From: Amphiduros pacificus
Lineage: Eukaryota > Annelida > Polychaeta > Phyllodocida > Hesionidae
NCBI GenBank assembly: GCA_949316495.1
Contig: OX439011.1
Span: 25,474,495 to 25,538,494 of the forward strand
Reading direction: 5' to 3'
DNA length: 64,000 nt
Each line of letters opens with the position of its first letter. The first letter of the stretch is position 1. Under the pieces are notes generated by a model that saw nothing but the letters and a program-made list of their open reading frames with translations, did not search any database and was not told where the DNA came from. Positions 1 to 13,061 of the stretch are shown piece after piece. A program made the translations under genes and the position numbers.

Positions 1-1310
1 TCTTCTGAGAAAATTCAAATTACCCATCAAACATTTTGTCAACAAATTTTGCTTAGTTGACCAGTGATTTGGTGTAAATGCGTGCTTATTACAGATTTGT
101 TTACTATGGGGTGTCTTCAGATGGGGACATTGTAGTTATTTGGCTCAGAGTCCTGTTTGTCCATTAGTAATTGTCTAAATATTATTACAGGCCTGGCACC
201 CTTACATTTAGATTTATTTTGGTTGATATCAGGGAAAGAGTGCATTCAGGATTTGCTTTAAGTCATGAATATTCATAAAAATCTAACTGGGCATCGGTTG
301 GTGAAATTTACATGAAAAGTCATCCAAATTTGATCATTATCTGGGTCAGGCACCTGATCAGAGGTCATGACCTAATGTTGATCAATTGTGATTGGGTAAT
401 ATTTTGGTGGTCAAGATGTATTACGAATTTCAAGTGATATAAAATCAAGGGCAATAAGGCAGAGGTAATGAGAAGATTGAATGACTTGCAATTCTACAGA
501 GAACTGTTCAGAACATGCCGGAGGTTGCAGCAGTTGCATTTTTGCATTGGCAGAGGAAGATTCAACACAGGTGAAAATGCTGCACCACTGATCTTTGTCT
601 GGTTCCACATCCTGGCAAAGGGCTCCAACTTAACAACCTCAGCACTGCACTGCAGGATGAAATATATATATATATATATATCACACTTCTATGAGCTGGT
701 GAGCAGGTACAGCCTGAAATGGGCACATGGGTACATAACATTGATCATTCTCATTATCATTATGGTTTTGCTATCAACTGTAACATTTATTTGATGTTGC
801 CAAACATTGGTATCCATGATGACTCTTAGAAAATGGTGCCAATTGTCAATGTCTGTGATAACATATATATTGGCTGGTGCCAAGCTGCGGTGAAATTGAT
901 TTTCGTAATCATTTCGAGATAGTTTATATAGAAACAAACCTCCTTGATATCAGAAATCACCCATATTAAAAATAATTTTTTATATATGTGCCAAACTCAT
1001 ATGTTTTATATAGGTTAAATCTTGATAATTTACAAAAAGTAAACCATAAACTATTTGATCAACAATTGCATGTTTATTAAAATTTTACTCCAGGTGTACA
1101 GGAAGAATACCATTAAATTTTGGCTACAAAGAAAGTGAGATCTTAAGGTTGAGCCCTGCAGGACATGTGGCCAGCATCTTATCAGCATGTTGCGAGCAAA
1201 AGGCAAGAATATGGGCCAATAAACAAAATGATAAAATGCTGATCACTGTTTACATGGAGGATCCCTGCAAGATCTGTGCCCTTGCTACTCCTCAGTACTG
1301 CTGCTAAGAG
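1..1310. other. No gene seen
   Basis: AT-rich unique DNA with a short (ta)n tract at about 662-681. Frames are short and show no family motifs. Confidence 0.6.
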
Positions 1311-1620
1311 GCCACGGGCCGTGGCGAAGTTGGTTAGAGCGCCAGCTTATTAGCACCAGTTCCTCTGTAGTGATTCAAAGGTCATGGGTTCGATCCCCGG
1401 CCGTGCCGAGATTGAATTCATGATACAATTTCCCATATGAGCTGAGACCCGTGCCAAAGGGTTAACCCGTTGTCCTTGTAAATCTGTGACCGGGTGGGTT
1501 GTCATGTCAAGGACCTGCGACATGACAATTCAGTGAGGCAGCAGCACTATATCTGTTACAAGTAGGTCTCATCACGAAATAACTGAAATAATGTTGAAAG
1601 TGATGTAAAAACCCCAAACA
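1311..1620 (+). mobile_element. tRNA-derived SINE, + copy
   Basis: The head carries an A box (tggcgaagttgg, ttagagcgcc) and a B box (ggttcgatccc), but the acceptor arms do not pair and the A-to-B spacing is too long, so it is not a working tRNA gene. A unique body of about 200 bases and an aaaaccccaaacaaa tail follow. A second, inverted copy 310 bases away confirms it as a repeat family. Confidence 0.8.
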
Positions 1621-1929
1621 AACTGCTGCTAAGTTTTAAGGGGGAATATTTTAATTAATGATATTGCACATCACATGTAATACAAACTGACTTGGTTATT
1701 ATCGTGTAAATTTTGCATAAGATTATCGCTTTAAATCTGAGTGTAAATATTTATAAACCCTGAAAATAATGTTGCTAATATTACATACACTGTCAGATGT
1801 AAACATATATTTAATCACGCTAAAATAGGATAAAAAAAACCTGACAAGGCTATCAAGTGACCACTTAATACCAAAAACCCCAAATAGTCACATATATCAA
1901 CCTTACAGGACCATTTAGTATGAAGCCCA

Positions 1930-2222
1930 TTTGTTTGTTTTGATTGTTTGGGGTTTTACTGTCAACATGAGTTTAGTTATTTCATGACAGGACCTATTTG
2001 TACCAGACAAAGTGCTGCCTCACAGTATTGTCATGGCACAGACAACTCACCCAGTCACAGTTTCACATGGGTTAATACTTCAGGCATGGGTCTCAGCTCA
2101 TTAGAGAAATTGTAGCATGATTGCAATCTTGGAATGTTCAGGAATGAAACCCACGACCTTTGGATCATCACAGAAGAACTGGTGCCAATAAGCTTGCAAT
2201 CTAACCAGCTGCACAATGGCCC
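1930..2222 (-). mobile_element. tRNA-derived SINE, - copy, older
   Basis: The reverse complement aligns end to end with the + copy at 1311: ctggttagattgcaagc head, shared body (gaggcagcac, gagctgagacccatgcc) and an aaaaccccaaac tail. It is visibly more diverged. It sits inside a degenerate short repeat, since related pieces (tcaacctta..ggaccattta and tcaaccct..tgaccattta) lie on both sides. Confidence 0.78.
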
Positions 2223-3310
2223 ATAACCTTGTACGAAACCTCAAGACCCAAGTACTTACATGTCAACCCTATATGACCATTTAACATCATCCCTGAAGAC
2301 CACAAATTGTCATCTATGCCAACCCTATGAGACTGTTAGTGATTAGGTCAGAGCGAGACTGAAAACCCAATATTGATAGCCATGACCAAATGACTCCAAT
2401 CTTAAAGTTATGTACATATTTTATCATCATGATATCATCATTTATTTTTTATGCCTTTTAAAATAAACCTTTCTGCAGAACAGAGCATAAATATATGTAT
2501 CGTAATCCACAAGAAAATATACATTTGTTTGTGCAGCAGGAGATATGTAAATAGATATTATGGAACCAACAGACCTCCCCGAATGCCTGAGCTCAGAGCA
2601 GTCAAGGCTATTACTCTGATATCTGAGGAACTATTTTTTCATGGATATTATTGTTGATTATATTTAGTTTAATATCCGGAGTTATATGCGAGCGAGCAGT
2701 GTGAATCGTGATGACGGACTGCATTACACCAGAGCTTGTAAATGATAGACTGTGATTGACTGACTGATAAAGTCAAGTGCATCTTATCAGTCCTGGCCCA
2801 GACGATATGCAGTCTCACGCTTTGCCAGAAACATTTAGACTTATTATAACATGGATGATGTGCAAATTAAGACATCTTTTCGAGTACCTGAGTACTAAAT
2901 CCTGATTTTTGAACAAAAGTTAAGCCATGCCTTTAAAAATTTTAGTTCTTTGACTATAGACGTGAACTTAATTGTTCATGTCTAGGACTGTTAGAGCACT
3001 GTGCATCTGTTATATGCAAATAAACAATTGACCCCAGCGTGTGCCTGGTAACCTTGTAATGTAAACATTGTCTTCTTCCTGTGTCTCATCATTGCAGGGT
3101 TTCCTCCCTAATCAGGGCACTCACATCCTGGCAGGGCTTTCCTCACTTTATTTACATATTTTATATTATTTATTTTGAAATATCTGTTATAATTCAAGAT
3201 TAAATACTGTATATGAGAGAATGAAACATGTGTTTTTTTTGTGAGAAAAACACACATATAAAGAATTGGTACATCAGTAACCTGACACAAATCATTGAGG
3301 ACAAAAATTA
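2223..3310. other. No gene seen
   Basis: The first 120 bases are degenerate copies of a tcaaccctatgaccattta repeat. The rest is unique and AT-rich. Confidence 0.55.
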
Positions 3311-3530
3311 TAGGCCCCTTTTTACCCTCGCTTGTTCCGTCTTCAGGACTGGATGTTTGAGTTTTCAGCTGATTAAACTGTAAGTCTATGGAGAGTCACT
3401 GTATTATAGCTCAATGTAATTTGTTTTGGTAGCCATTTTCGCTCGCGTTTGTTTTGCCTTTAGGGCTAGATATTCGAGGTTTCAAGATGATTAAGCCGTA
3501 AGTCTATGGAGCCTACCCCGATTATCGGTC
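3311..3530 (+). repeat. Imperfect tandem dimer of about 125 bp
   Basis: Two related halves share the run cctcgcttgtt / gctcgcgtttgtt, a tcaggactgga / tagggctaga stretch and gattaa..gtaagtctatgga. The second half leads into a GC-richer patch with ccatggcggccat, a YY1-like or promoter-like motif. No gene is visible beside it. Confidence 0.5.
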
Positions 3531-3569
3531 CATGGCGGCCATATTTTTGGCACATTTTTTCTGCTTACA

Positions 3570-3583
3570 CAAACAGATGGCGC
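3570..3583 (+). promoter_or_regulatory. CTCF-like motif
   Basis: caaacagatggcgc matches the core YAGRKGGCRS fully and the upstream CCAS part partly. Binding is inferred only. Confidence 0.3.
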
Positions 3584-4334
3584 TTTTGTTCAGAAGTGAT
3601 TTGTGAGTGCGCAGTAGAGTAAGAGGATTTTGGAATTTTGCAAACTTACGCAAGCTTGATTTTTTAAAATCAACACTTGTTAGAGAGTTTTTTTGTCACT
3701 TGAGCTGTTGGTCATTGAGTTATTGGCATCAGTCCTCAAAGGTAGCAAAAAATATACATGTGGATATCCTGCCTGACACCTCTGTACAATCTGTATTTTC
3801 ATTTTAAATAGCTCAATTTTAGTTCACGTTTTTCTCAGACGGAAAAAAAACAACGCTTATAATATGAATGAGAATGGCAGGCAAGAAAATGTAACACTGA
3901 AGTAAGAGTAATTAAAACTATCAATTATAAAGCAATTTGAAGACATTTCCAGGAAATGTTAACAAGCAGCACAAAATGCAATGCTCCCTGGTCTTTGGCC
4001 CATGTATTCAGATAAGTAACATTTGTTTAAACTAAAATGCCAGGTATTAAAATTGGGTATTTTTTTTTTAATATTTGAAGAATTTTTTTATATTTTTTTT
4101 ACCGGGTCTGTTTTTTTACAATTGCATCTGAACCACATCAGACTATTCCTGAGCATGCTGAGCCTGAGGTGTGGGTCACCATCCCCAATGACCTAGTTTA
4201 GGTACAAACATTCATGATATATATTTTCATGTGCATAAATGTGGCCGAATGGGGTCACTTAGGGGCATCCCATTGAACCATGACCTAATTAATATAACAC
4301 ATATAACAACCCACACAACAGCTGTGCAAAATCG
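3584..4334. other. Unique AT-rich DNA with one repeat scrap
   Basis: 3922-3965 resembles the right end of the dispersed repeat at 49797 (gcaatttgaagacatttcca). Nothing else recognised. Confidence 0.5.
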
Positions 4335-4925
4335 ATGTAACAGCTCTATAAATTAGCAAGGCAACAGCAACACAACAGCTGCCAACAGCTGCCATCAGTT
4401 AGGCAACAGCTACAAACCAGCTAGGTAACAGCAACGTGACAGCTGCAAACCAGCTAAGCAACAACGACATGACAGCTGCAAACCAGCTAGGCAACAGCTA
4501 CAAACCAGCTAGGTAACAGCAACATGACAGCTGCAAACCAGCTAGGCAACAGCTACAAACCAGCTAGGTAACAACAACCTTACAGCTGCAAACCAGCTAG
4601 GCAACAGCAACATGACAGCTGCAAATCAGCTAAGCAACAACGACATGACAGCTGCAAACCAGCTAGGCAACAGCTACAAACCAGCTAGGTAACAACAACC
4701 TTACAGCTGCAAACCAGCTAGGCAACAGCAACATGACAGCTGCAAATCAGCTAAGCAACAACGACATGACAGCTGCAAACCAGCTAGGTAACAGCTACAA
4801 ACCAGCTAGGCAACAGCAACATGACAGCTGCAAATCAGCTAGGCAACAGCAACACAACAGCTGCAAACTAGCTAGGCAACAGCTACACAACAGCTGCAAA
4901 CTAGCTAGGCAACAGCTCTGCATGA
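4335..4925 (+). repeat. Minisatellite, irregular 21-33 bp units
   Basis: Units are built on accagctaggcaacag with tgcaa or tacaa spacers and the variant caacatgacag. The left edge (4335-4384) is identical over 50 bases to 9901-9950. Confidence 0.9.
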
Positions 4926-5437
4926 CGAGATGGCCGAGCTTGACGTTAATCCGTCATGTTAATGTGCCACAGGAGGGAAGCGTGGCTGAGCTGATGACCA
5001 CACGTGAGCAGTACGATCACCTGCTCTCTACTGGGCAGCCTAATTGCTACTTAGTTCTGATACAATCACAGTGTGTTACCTGAGAGAGCATGTCCTGTTG
5101 AGGTCATTCTGATCAAACCCTCAAGCCCTTTTTGCTGTTTCCTGCAGATGTTGTGAAATGTCATACTTGAGCAGGTTAATCAGGACATCCAATCACCATC
5201 CTTGAGTGGTATTTCCCAGAACTCAAGCCCAGCTTTGTTTTGCTCATACATTATAGTTGCTGTTTGAAGCCATAAAATGATGTGGCCAACATTTTGTGAA
5301 AATATTATGTAAAGTCAATGAATTTCAAGGATATTCTGTAAATAGTTGACCGTACTTTGTAAAGAGTTTCACCATTGCCACAGCTTGACCATGTTCAAAC
5401 TATAGTTGGACTAATTTTAGCTTTAGTTTAAGCCAGA
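4926..5437. other. No gene seen
   Basis: Unique sequence between two arrays, without coding signal. Confidence 0.5.
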
Positions 5438-5990
5438 TTTGACCAGAGTTTGAGCCAGATTTGACCAGAGTTTGAGCCAGATTTGACCTCAGTTTGAGCC
5501 AGATTTGACCAGAGTTTGAGCCAGATTTGACCAGAGTTTGAGCCAGATTTGACCTTAGTTTGAGCCTGATTTGGCCGGAGTTTTAGCCAGATTTGACTAG
5601 AGTTTGAGCCAGATTTGACCAGAGTTTGAGCCAGATTTGGCTGGAGTTTTTGCCAGATTTGACCAGAGTTTGAGCCAGATTTGGCTGGAGTTTGAGCCAG
5701 ATTTGACCAGAGTTTGAGCCTGATTTGACCAGAGTTTGAGCCAGATTTGACCAGAGTTTGAGCCAGATTTGACCAGAGTTTGAGCCAGATTTGACCAGAG
5801 TTTGAGCCAGATTTGACCAGAGTTTGAGCCAGATTTGACCAGAGTTTGAGCCAGATTTGGCCGGAGTTTTTGCCAGATTTGACCAGAGTTTGAGCCTGAT
5901 TTGACCAGAGTTTGAGCCAGATTTGACAAGAGTTTTTGAGCCAGATTTGACCAGAGTTTGGGCCAGATTTGACCAGAGTTTGAGCTCAAT
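5438..5990 (+). repeat. 22-bp minisatellite, about 25 copies
   Basis: The unit is built on tttgagccagatttgacc. Open frames across it come from the repeat and are not a gene. Confidence 0.92.
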
Positions 5991-6777
5991 ATGACCTGTT
6001 CTCGTTGCATTTTGACCAGAGTGTCAAGGTTTGCATATTTGGGCCATAGTTTGAACATAAATTGGCCTGACCTTGGATGGGCAGTATGAGCAGTGAATCA
6101 GAGATTCTTTCAATGAACAATATGTGATGGTTTGTAGCATTACATTATAAATAAATCTATTATCTAGAGCCTATTTGAAATGTAGTTATAAATGGGATAT
6201 AGATAGAGATTAAACAATTTGTCCTCATTAGTTTCTCTCGGATGTTACCCATAATACTCTACAAGCTGGTGTTATTATCATTAACAAAACTGGAATTGTC
6301 GATCTTAATTCAATTCTAACATTGATCGTTTCTTTCAACCAATTTCTCACATTTGTAACTTTCAGATTTTGGTATATATGTGCACAATATAAATAGTCTG
6401 GATTAATCTGGACTCTACTGATAATCCCTAATCCTCAGATATATTCTGGATCTTAGCCCTTTTGGCTAGTGAAGAGGCAGGGATCTCTTGAAATGATTAA
6501 CTTACTTCCCTGTTACCATAGCAACATCACCATGGCAATGAGAAGTAGGGTACACCTTTATTTATGGATAATAGTGAAAATTGTGCTGTAAAGCAAATGT
6601 TTAGAATAATTCCTACAAATAAATATTCAAATCCATAAGCAAGAAATGTTCTGTAAAAAATAAGTAAAAGATTTTAGTTATATCATTTGGGTTTTTGTCT
6701 TTATTTTTCAATTTGAAATACATTAAAACATTGACAAATGCCCACAAGTAAAATAGCCACCTTTCTGCTCATACCTC
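5991..6777. other. No gene seen
   Basis: Unique AT-rich sequence between two arrays. Confidence 0.5.
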
Positions 6778-7290
6778 ATAATTCTGAACATACCAACAAC
6801 TCTGAACATACCCACAACTCTGTACATACCAACAACTCTGAACATAGCCACAACTCTGTACATACCAACTACTCTGAACATGCAACAACTCTGAACATAC
6901 CCACAACTCTGTACATGTATGCCAACTTCTCTGAACATACCCACAACTCTGAACATACCCACAACTCTTAACATGTCCACAACTCTGAACATACCAACAA
7001 CTCTGAACATACCCACAACTCTGAACATATCCACAACTCTGTACATACCCACAACTCTGAACATACCCACAACTCTGAACATACCCACAACTCTGAACAT
7101 ACCCACAACTCTGAACATACCCATAACTCTGAACATACCCATAACTCTGAACATGTCCACAACTCTGAGCATTCCCACAACTCTGAATATACCCACAACT
7201 CTGAACATACCCACAACTCTGAACATACCCACAACTCTGAACATACCCACAATTCTGAACATATCCACAACTCTGAACATACAACAACTC
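6778..7290 (+). repeat. 18-bp minisatellite, about 28 copies
   Basis: Unit acccacaactctgaacat. Because 18 is a multiple of three and most frames lack stops, several frames look open on both strands. Confidence 0.95.
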
Positions 7291-7319
7291 AATTAAAAAA
7301 ATCTATTCTGTGATCCACA

Positions 7320-7830
7320 TGCATTTGACATTGGATGTACTACTTAGCTAACAATATAATATAGTTAATAGAACTGTAAAATTCATTGTCATTATATAGA
7401 CCAAATATAATGTGTTTTTCACTTATACTAACTTTATAATCACCCGTTCTATTCTACCATTTTTATAGTATTTTCCAAAAGTCGTTTACTTGCTTGCATT
7501 TGACAAAATGATGTATAATATCGTCTGGTATATCACAATTTATACAATTTGGAGAAGATATTACTTGTTGATTATATAGCCATTTTTTACAGGACACTAT
7601 TCTATGTATAATTTTGTACTGGAAACTTTGTAATTTTGTTTCACGTGTTGCATAATAAGGCATTTGAAATATGTTTCCTGTCATTCTCATCTATACTAAA
7701 AGTTTGAACCCACTTGTCAAGGGCTGTAGGTCTTACATTTTTCTACAATAAATTCATAAATTCTTTTGGAGGAGAAAGTGGAGCCAGATACTGCAATAAA
7801 CAAATTGTTATTTTTGAGACAACAGTTATA
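7320..7830 (-). mobile_element. Decayed 3' part of a Tx1/L1-like LINE
   Basis: The reverse strand encodes, in pieces, the C-terminal tail of a non-LTR reverse transcriptase: KNVRPTALDKWVQTFSIDE, then TRETKLQSFQYKIIHRIVSC and INCDIPDDIIHHFVKCKQVN DFW, the CxxC..HxxxxC knuckle typical of Tx1/L1-type elements, then KHIIFGLYNDN and NYIILLAK. Frameshifts (near 7690 and 7740) and stops after the DFWKIL motif show it is dead. The 18-bp array starts close to its 3' end. Confidence 0.72.
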
Positions 7831-8289
7831 ATCAATATGCATTTTTTCACTAGAAGTGTCATTTTTTTTTTTGCAACCCAGTCTTGAGGAAGGGCTTTAA
7901 AATACCCTATGTACCTGTATGAAATTGTACTTTATCTTATGGACAGTACAAAACTCCATGAGGTTTAGAAAGTTTGAACATGAAGTAAAATGAAATGTAG
8001 ACAAATCTGGTTTCTGCCAGTGATGAGATTTGTGACACAAGGTCGTGATATGTGTTTTTTTGTCAACAAGTGGTGAGGCTAAGTATATAGACAAGGATGT
8101 AATCCTGCCAGTCTGCAAGCTTAGTGGCTATATTATCAATAAAAATATATGCTTCATGAATATCACCATCAACAGTCCAGTCCAAATATCTACAGAGTCA
8201 TGTATATTTTTTGAACAAGTGAGGTCATGTAAGATTATTGTCAAAATGTTTGATGCCTTTCATTCACGCCTTGATGTTTATGTGGCCTG
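7831..8289. other. No gene seen
   Basis: Unique sequence between the LINE remnant and the 41-bp array; a further degraded stretch of the LINE cannot be excluded. Confidence 0.45.
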
Positions 8290-9868
8290 ATTAGGTCACC
8301 TTAACCAGGACAAGACAAACATACAAGCATATTAGGTCACCTTAACCAGGGCAGGACAAACATACAAGCGTATTAGGTCACCTTAACCAGGGCAAGACAA
8401 ACATACAAGCATATTAGGTCACCTTAACCAGGGCAAGACAAACATACAAGCATATTAGGTCACCTTAACCAGGGCAAGACAAACATACAAGCATATTAGG
8501 TCACCTTAACCAGGGCAAGACAAACATACAAGCATATTAGGTCACCTTAACCAGGACAAGACAAACATACAAGCATATTAGGTCACCTTAACCAGGGCAA
8601 GACAAACATACAAGCATATTAGGTCACCTTAACCAGGGCAAGACAAACATACAAGCATATTAGGTCACCTTAACCAGGACAAGACAAACATACAAGCATA
8701 TTAGGTCACCTTAACCAGGACAAGACAAACATACAAGCATATTATGTCACCTTAACCAGGGCAAGACAAACATACAAGCGTATTAGGTCACCTTAACCAG
8801 GGCAAGACAAACATACAAGCATATTAGGTCACCTTAACCAGGGCAAGACAAACATACAAGCATATTAGGTCACCTTAACCAGGGCAAGACAAACATACAA
8901 GCATATTAGGTCACCTTAACCAGGACAAGACAAACATACAAGCATATTAGGTCACCTTAACCAGGACAAGACAAACATACAAGCATATTAGGTCACCTTA
9001 ACCAGGGCAAGACAAACATACAAGCGTATTAGGTCACCTTAACCAGGGCAAGACAAACATACAAGCGTATTAGGTCACCTTTACCAGGGCAGGACAAACA
9101 CACAAGCATATTAGGTCACCTTTACCAGGGCAAGACAAACATACAAGCATATTAGGTCACCTTTACCAGGGCAGGACAAACATACAAGCGTATTAGGTCA
9201 CCTTTACCAGGGCAAGACAAACATACAAGCGTATTAGGTCACCTTTACCAGGGCAAGACAAACATACAAGCGTATTAGGTCACCTTTACCAGGGCAAGAC
9301 AAACATACAAGCATATTAGGTCACCTTTACCAGGGCAAGACAAACATACAAGCATATTAGGTCACCTTTACCAGGGCAGGACAAACATACAAGCGTATTA
9401 GGTCACCTTTACCAGGGCAAGACAAACATACAAGCGTATTAGGTCACCTTTACCAGGGCAAGACAAACATACAAGCGTAATAGGTCACCTTTACCAGGGC
9501 AAGACAAACATACAAGCGTATTAGGTCACCTTTACCAGGGCAAGACAAACATACAAGCGTATTAGGTCACCTTTACCAGGGCAAGACAAACATACAAGCA
9601 TATTAGGTCACCTTTACCAGGGCAAGACAAACATACAAGCATATTAGGTCACCTTTACCAGGGCAGGACAAACATACAAGCATATTAGGTCACCTTTACC
9701 AGGGCAAGACAAACATACAAGCATATTAGGTCACCTTTACCAGGGCAGGACAAACATACAAGCATATTAAGTCACCTTAATCAGGGCAAGACAAACATAC
9801 AAGCATATTAGGTCACCTTTACCAGGGCAAGACAAACATACAAGCATATTAGGTCACCTTAATCACTG
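8290..9868 (+). repeat. 41-bp minisatellite, about 38 copies
   Basis: Units begin attaggtcacctt and end acatacaagcat. Units before about 9070 carry cttaacc and units after it carry ctttacc. Confidence 0.96.
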
Positions 9869-10199
9869 TAACAGCTCTATAAATTAGGTCACCTTAATCA
9901 ATGTAACAGCTCTATAAATTAGCAAGGCAACAGCAACACAACAGCTGCCAACCAGCTAGGCAACAGCTTCACACCAGCTAGGTAACAGCAACATGACAGC
10001 TGCAAACCAGCTAAGCAACAACATGACAGCTGCAAACCAGCTAGGCAACAGCAACAGACCAGCTAGGCAACAGCAACATGACAGCTGCCAACCAGCTAGG
10101 TAACAGCTACAAACCAGCTAGGTAACAGCAACATGACAGCTGCAAACCAGCTAAGCAACAACAACATGACAGCTGCAAATCAGCTGGTTGGCAGCTGTC
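9869..10199 (+). repeat. Island of the 4.3 kb array type inside the 41-bp array
   Basis: The aggtcacc array is broken by a segment beginning gtaacagctctataaatt and continuing as accagctaggcaacagc units, the same family as 4335-4925. Fifty bases (9901-9950) are identical to 4335-4384. Confidence 0.9.
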
Positions 10200-10371
10200 A
10201 GGGCAAGACAAACATACAAGCATATTAGGTCACCTTAATCAGGGCAAGACAAACATACAAGTGTATTAGGTCACCTTAACCAGGGCAAGACAAACATACA
10301 AGCATATAAGGTCACCTTTACCAGGGCAAGACAAACATACAAGCATATTAGGTCACCTCAATCAGGGCAGA
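10200..10371 (+). repeat. 41-bp minisatellite resumes, about 4 copies
   Basis: It resumes with cagggcaagacaaacatac in phase with the array before the island. Confidence 0.93.
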
Positions 10372-10825
10372 GTTGTGGACAGGTTCAACTTTCAACAATT
10401 GAGCCTTAAAGGCAGGAGAGGTGTGTCGGGACATAAGAAAAATTCAAGCTTTGAAATAGTTTCTTATTTCATCTTCAGGTAAAAAAATCATTTTTTATAC
10501 TCAAAAATAGGTCAGCCAACAAAATGGCAAATGGAGATTGGTAATTCGTTCTTCGTGAGTAATGATATTAGACATTGTATTTCAGTATGAAAAAACAATG
10601 AGGGCTGATTCGCTTTGGGGAAACAGTCGTTTAGGTCTTTATGACAAGAAACTGTTGCTATGGTAACTGCACTGTGGAGGATGTTACAACTGCACTGTGG
10701 AGGATGTCCCCAAGCTTCATGTTTTGAAGTTGATTACCCTGACCAAGTGATATTAATTACCCTGATTATCACTCACCCAGTGATGCTAACTACCCTGATT
10801 ATCACTCACCCAGTGATGTTAATTA
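10372..10825. other. Unique DNA with small duplications
   Basis: actgcactgtggaggatgt and a ccctgattatcactcaccca stretch each occur twice (10668-10705 and 10752-10815). Confidence 0.55.
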
Positions 10826-11352
10826 CCGTACTGTTTGGTAGAGGACTTAGGGTCAGTGGGGGAGACAAGTGTGTACTGTTTGGTAGGGGACCTTGAGTCA
10901 GTGGGGGAGATACAAGTGTGTACTGTTTGGTAGAGGACTTAGGGTAGGTGGGGGAGACACAAGTGTGTACTGTTTGGTAGGGGACCTAGGGTCAGTGGGG
11001 GAGACACAAGTGTGTACTTTTTGGTAGGAGACCTAGGGCCAGTGGGGGAGACAAGTGTACTGTTTGGTAGAGGACCTAGGGTAGGTGGAGGAGACATAAG
11101 TGTGTACTGCTTGGTAGGAGACCTAGGGACAGTGGGGGGAGAAAAGTGTGTACTGTTTGGTAGGAGACCTAGGGTAGGTGGGGGAGACATAAGTGTGTAC
11201 TGCTTGGTAGGAGACCTAGGGTCAGTGGGGGAGACAAGTGTGTACTGTTTGGTAGGAGACCTAGGGTCAGTGGGGGAGACACAAGTGTGTACTGCTTGGT
11301 AGAGGACTTAGGGTAAGTGGGAGATACAAGTGTGTACTGTTTGGTAGGGGAC
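10826..11352 (+). repeat. 44-46 bp minisatellite, about 12 copies
   Basis: Units contain tgtactgtttggtaggg, acctagggtcagtggggg and agacacaagtg with small length changes. Shorter duplications just upstream (10675-10810) precede it. Confidence 0.92.
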
Positions 11353-13061
11353 AGGAGTTGGCTGTACACATGTTGCAGGGTGCAGATATGTCAGACACTC
11401 TATGGTGATACACAGAAACATAAACAAATCTAGTATCTATCTTTGCCAACCGAACTCAGCTCAGCTTTCTACCCAGCGCTCAGAGCAAACATCAATAAAT
11501 CCAATATACAGCAGACATGTGATGGGCGCTGTTGATCTCTTCGTCTCAAAACTAAATATAGTAATAAAAACAAAAAAACAAAACCAGAAATGGATAAAAA
11601 AATACTATTTTTTGCCAGTTTGTTTGGGCAGAAAAATAGATGAAAAATCACAGAAATCTCCAAACTTCCATTTACAATGGTGAAACATTATCATTATGAA
11701 ATGGGATGAATTCTTGACATATGTATATGACCATATAGATGTTTGCCACCAAGTCGTTACTGAATGATGAGCAATTTCTCCACTCAGTTGATCCAATCTT
11801 ATGCAGACGTAGTTCATACAGTAGTCATGGGAACCACTCTGGTACCCTCTTCTCAGGCTAATAGGTTTTGGTTTCAGGTGAGGCATGGGAACCAGATCAA
11901 TATTTGAAAAAAAAATATATATATAACAAAAAGAAAGGATCTGATTTAGATTTTAGAGTCAAGTCCAAAGTTATATATGATTCTAGAATAAATACCATGG
12001 TTACAGAGGACTTATCTATGGGTCCCTTGCCAATCACTCCAACCAATTATTAAATATAGAGGAGTTATCTGTATACTGTCCTCAGCCAGGTCCGGTAAAG
12101 TTTTAAAGTTCAGGTGTGTAATTTCTTAATAGGCCCCCTGCCACTCACTCTGACCATTCATTAAATATAGAGGAGTTGTACAGTTCTGGTCCCAGTTAAG
12201 TTTTACAGTTCAGGTGTGTAATTTTTTTAATGGGAAAAAAACAACATGGCGATCGACAATCAGCCTATACCATTAGGCCATGAAGCAATGATTTTGAAGA
12301 ACTCAACTACTGGTACCCTCCCTTAATAGGTTTATGCAACCTTATGAATTTAATTTGAGGCATTGTAAATGATGCACTTTTGAATATCTCCATATTTTAT
12401 CTTTAGCTGGTGTGCATATTCATTTGATGTATATGTCAGAAGGATTGTATGACTATATATATATATATATATATATACACTGATCAGATCAGTTTCATTT
12501 GTTTAGTTGTGTTAAAAGTGTGCGTGTATAAAACAAGCACTGCTGATTCACAAGACTTGCCATGTCATCACAGATATCATGAATATTCAGAATTAGATGA
12601 AATGTCACAACAACTTAGTCATTGCAGTCTGCTGAAATATCAATTAAACAATTTCAGCTGATTTGATATTCCATCCATCATCTGTCATTCATATTGTTAA
12701 CCAATGGGCCATATCATAATGCTTGTGAGACATAAGGGGATAATTTTAGTTTTACAGCTAGAAATGTACCTCAAAATGTGCTCATGATTTTTCTTTGATG
12801 GAGTAAGTCTTTGTTTCCTAGCCGATTTTTAAAAATTTTCTAATGGAAATATTCTTTGTTGGCTAGCCTATTTTTTTATATTATTTTCTAATAGAATTTG
12901 AATTGATTTTGACTGCCTGTGACATATGATTTTGGTCACTTTACACCCACCATATTTGGCATCACCTACACCATTAATGTGCATAGCATATAATTAATTG
13001 GCTTCTGGCAATGTTCACATACCCAGGTCTCTTGATTTATACCCAGGTCCCTGCAATCATT
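11353..13061. other. No gene seen
   Basis: AT-rich. A loose duplication (ttaaatatagaggagtt followed by ttcaggtgtgtaattt) lies at 12048-12120 and 12160-12230. A (ta)n tract is at 12455-12478. Confidence 0.55.

Noticed and set aside
1315-1405. tRNA gene
   Set aside because: A and B boxes are present, but arms do not pair, spacing is wrong and a SINE body follows.
5597-7296. Repetitive proteins of 100-190 codons
   Set aside because: Readings of the 22- and 18-bp arrays in several frames.
8290-10371. CRISPR-like regular repeat
   Set aside because: No unique spacers; the whole 41-bp unit repeats. The setting is an animal genome.
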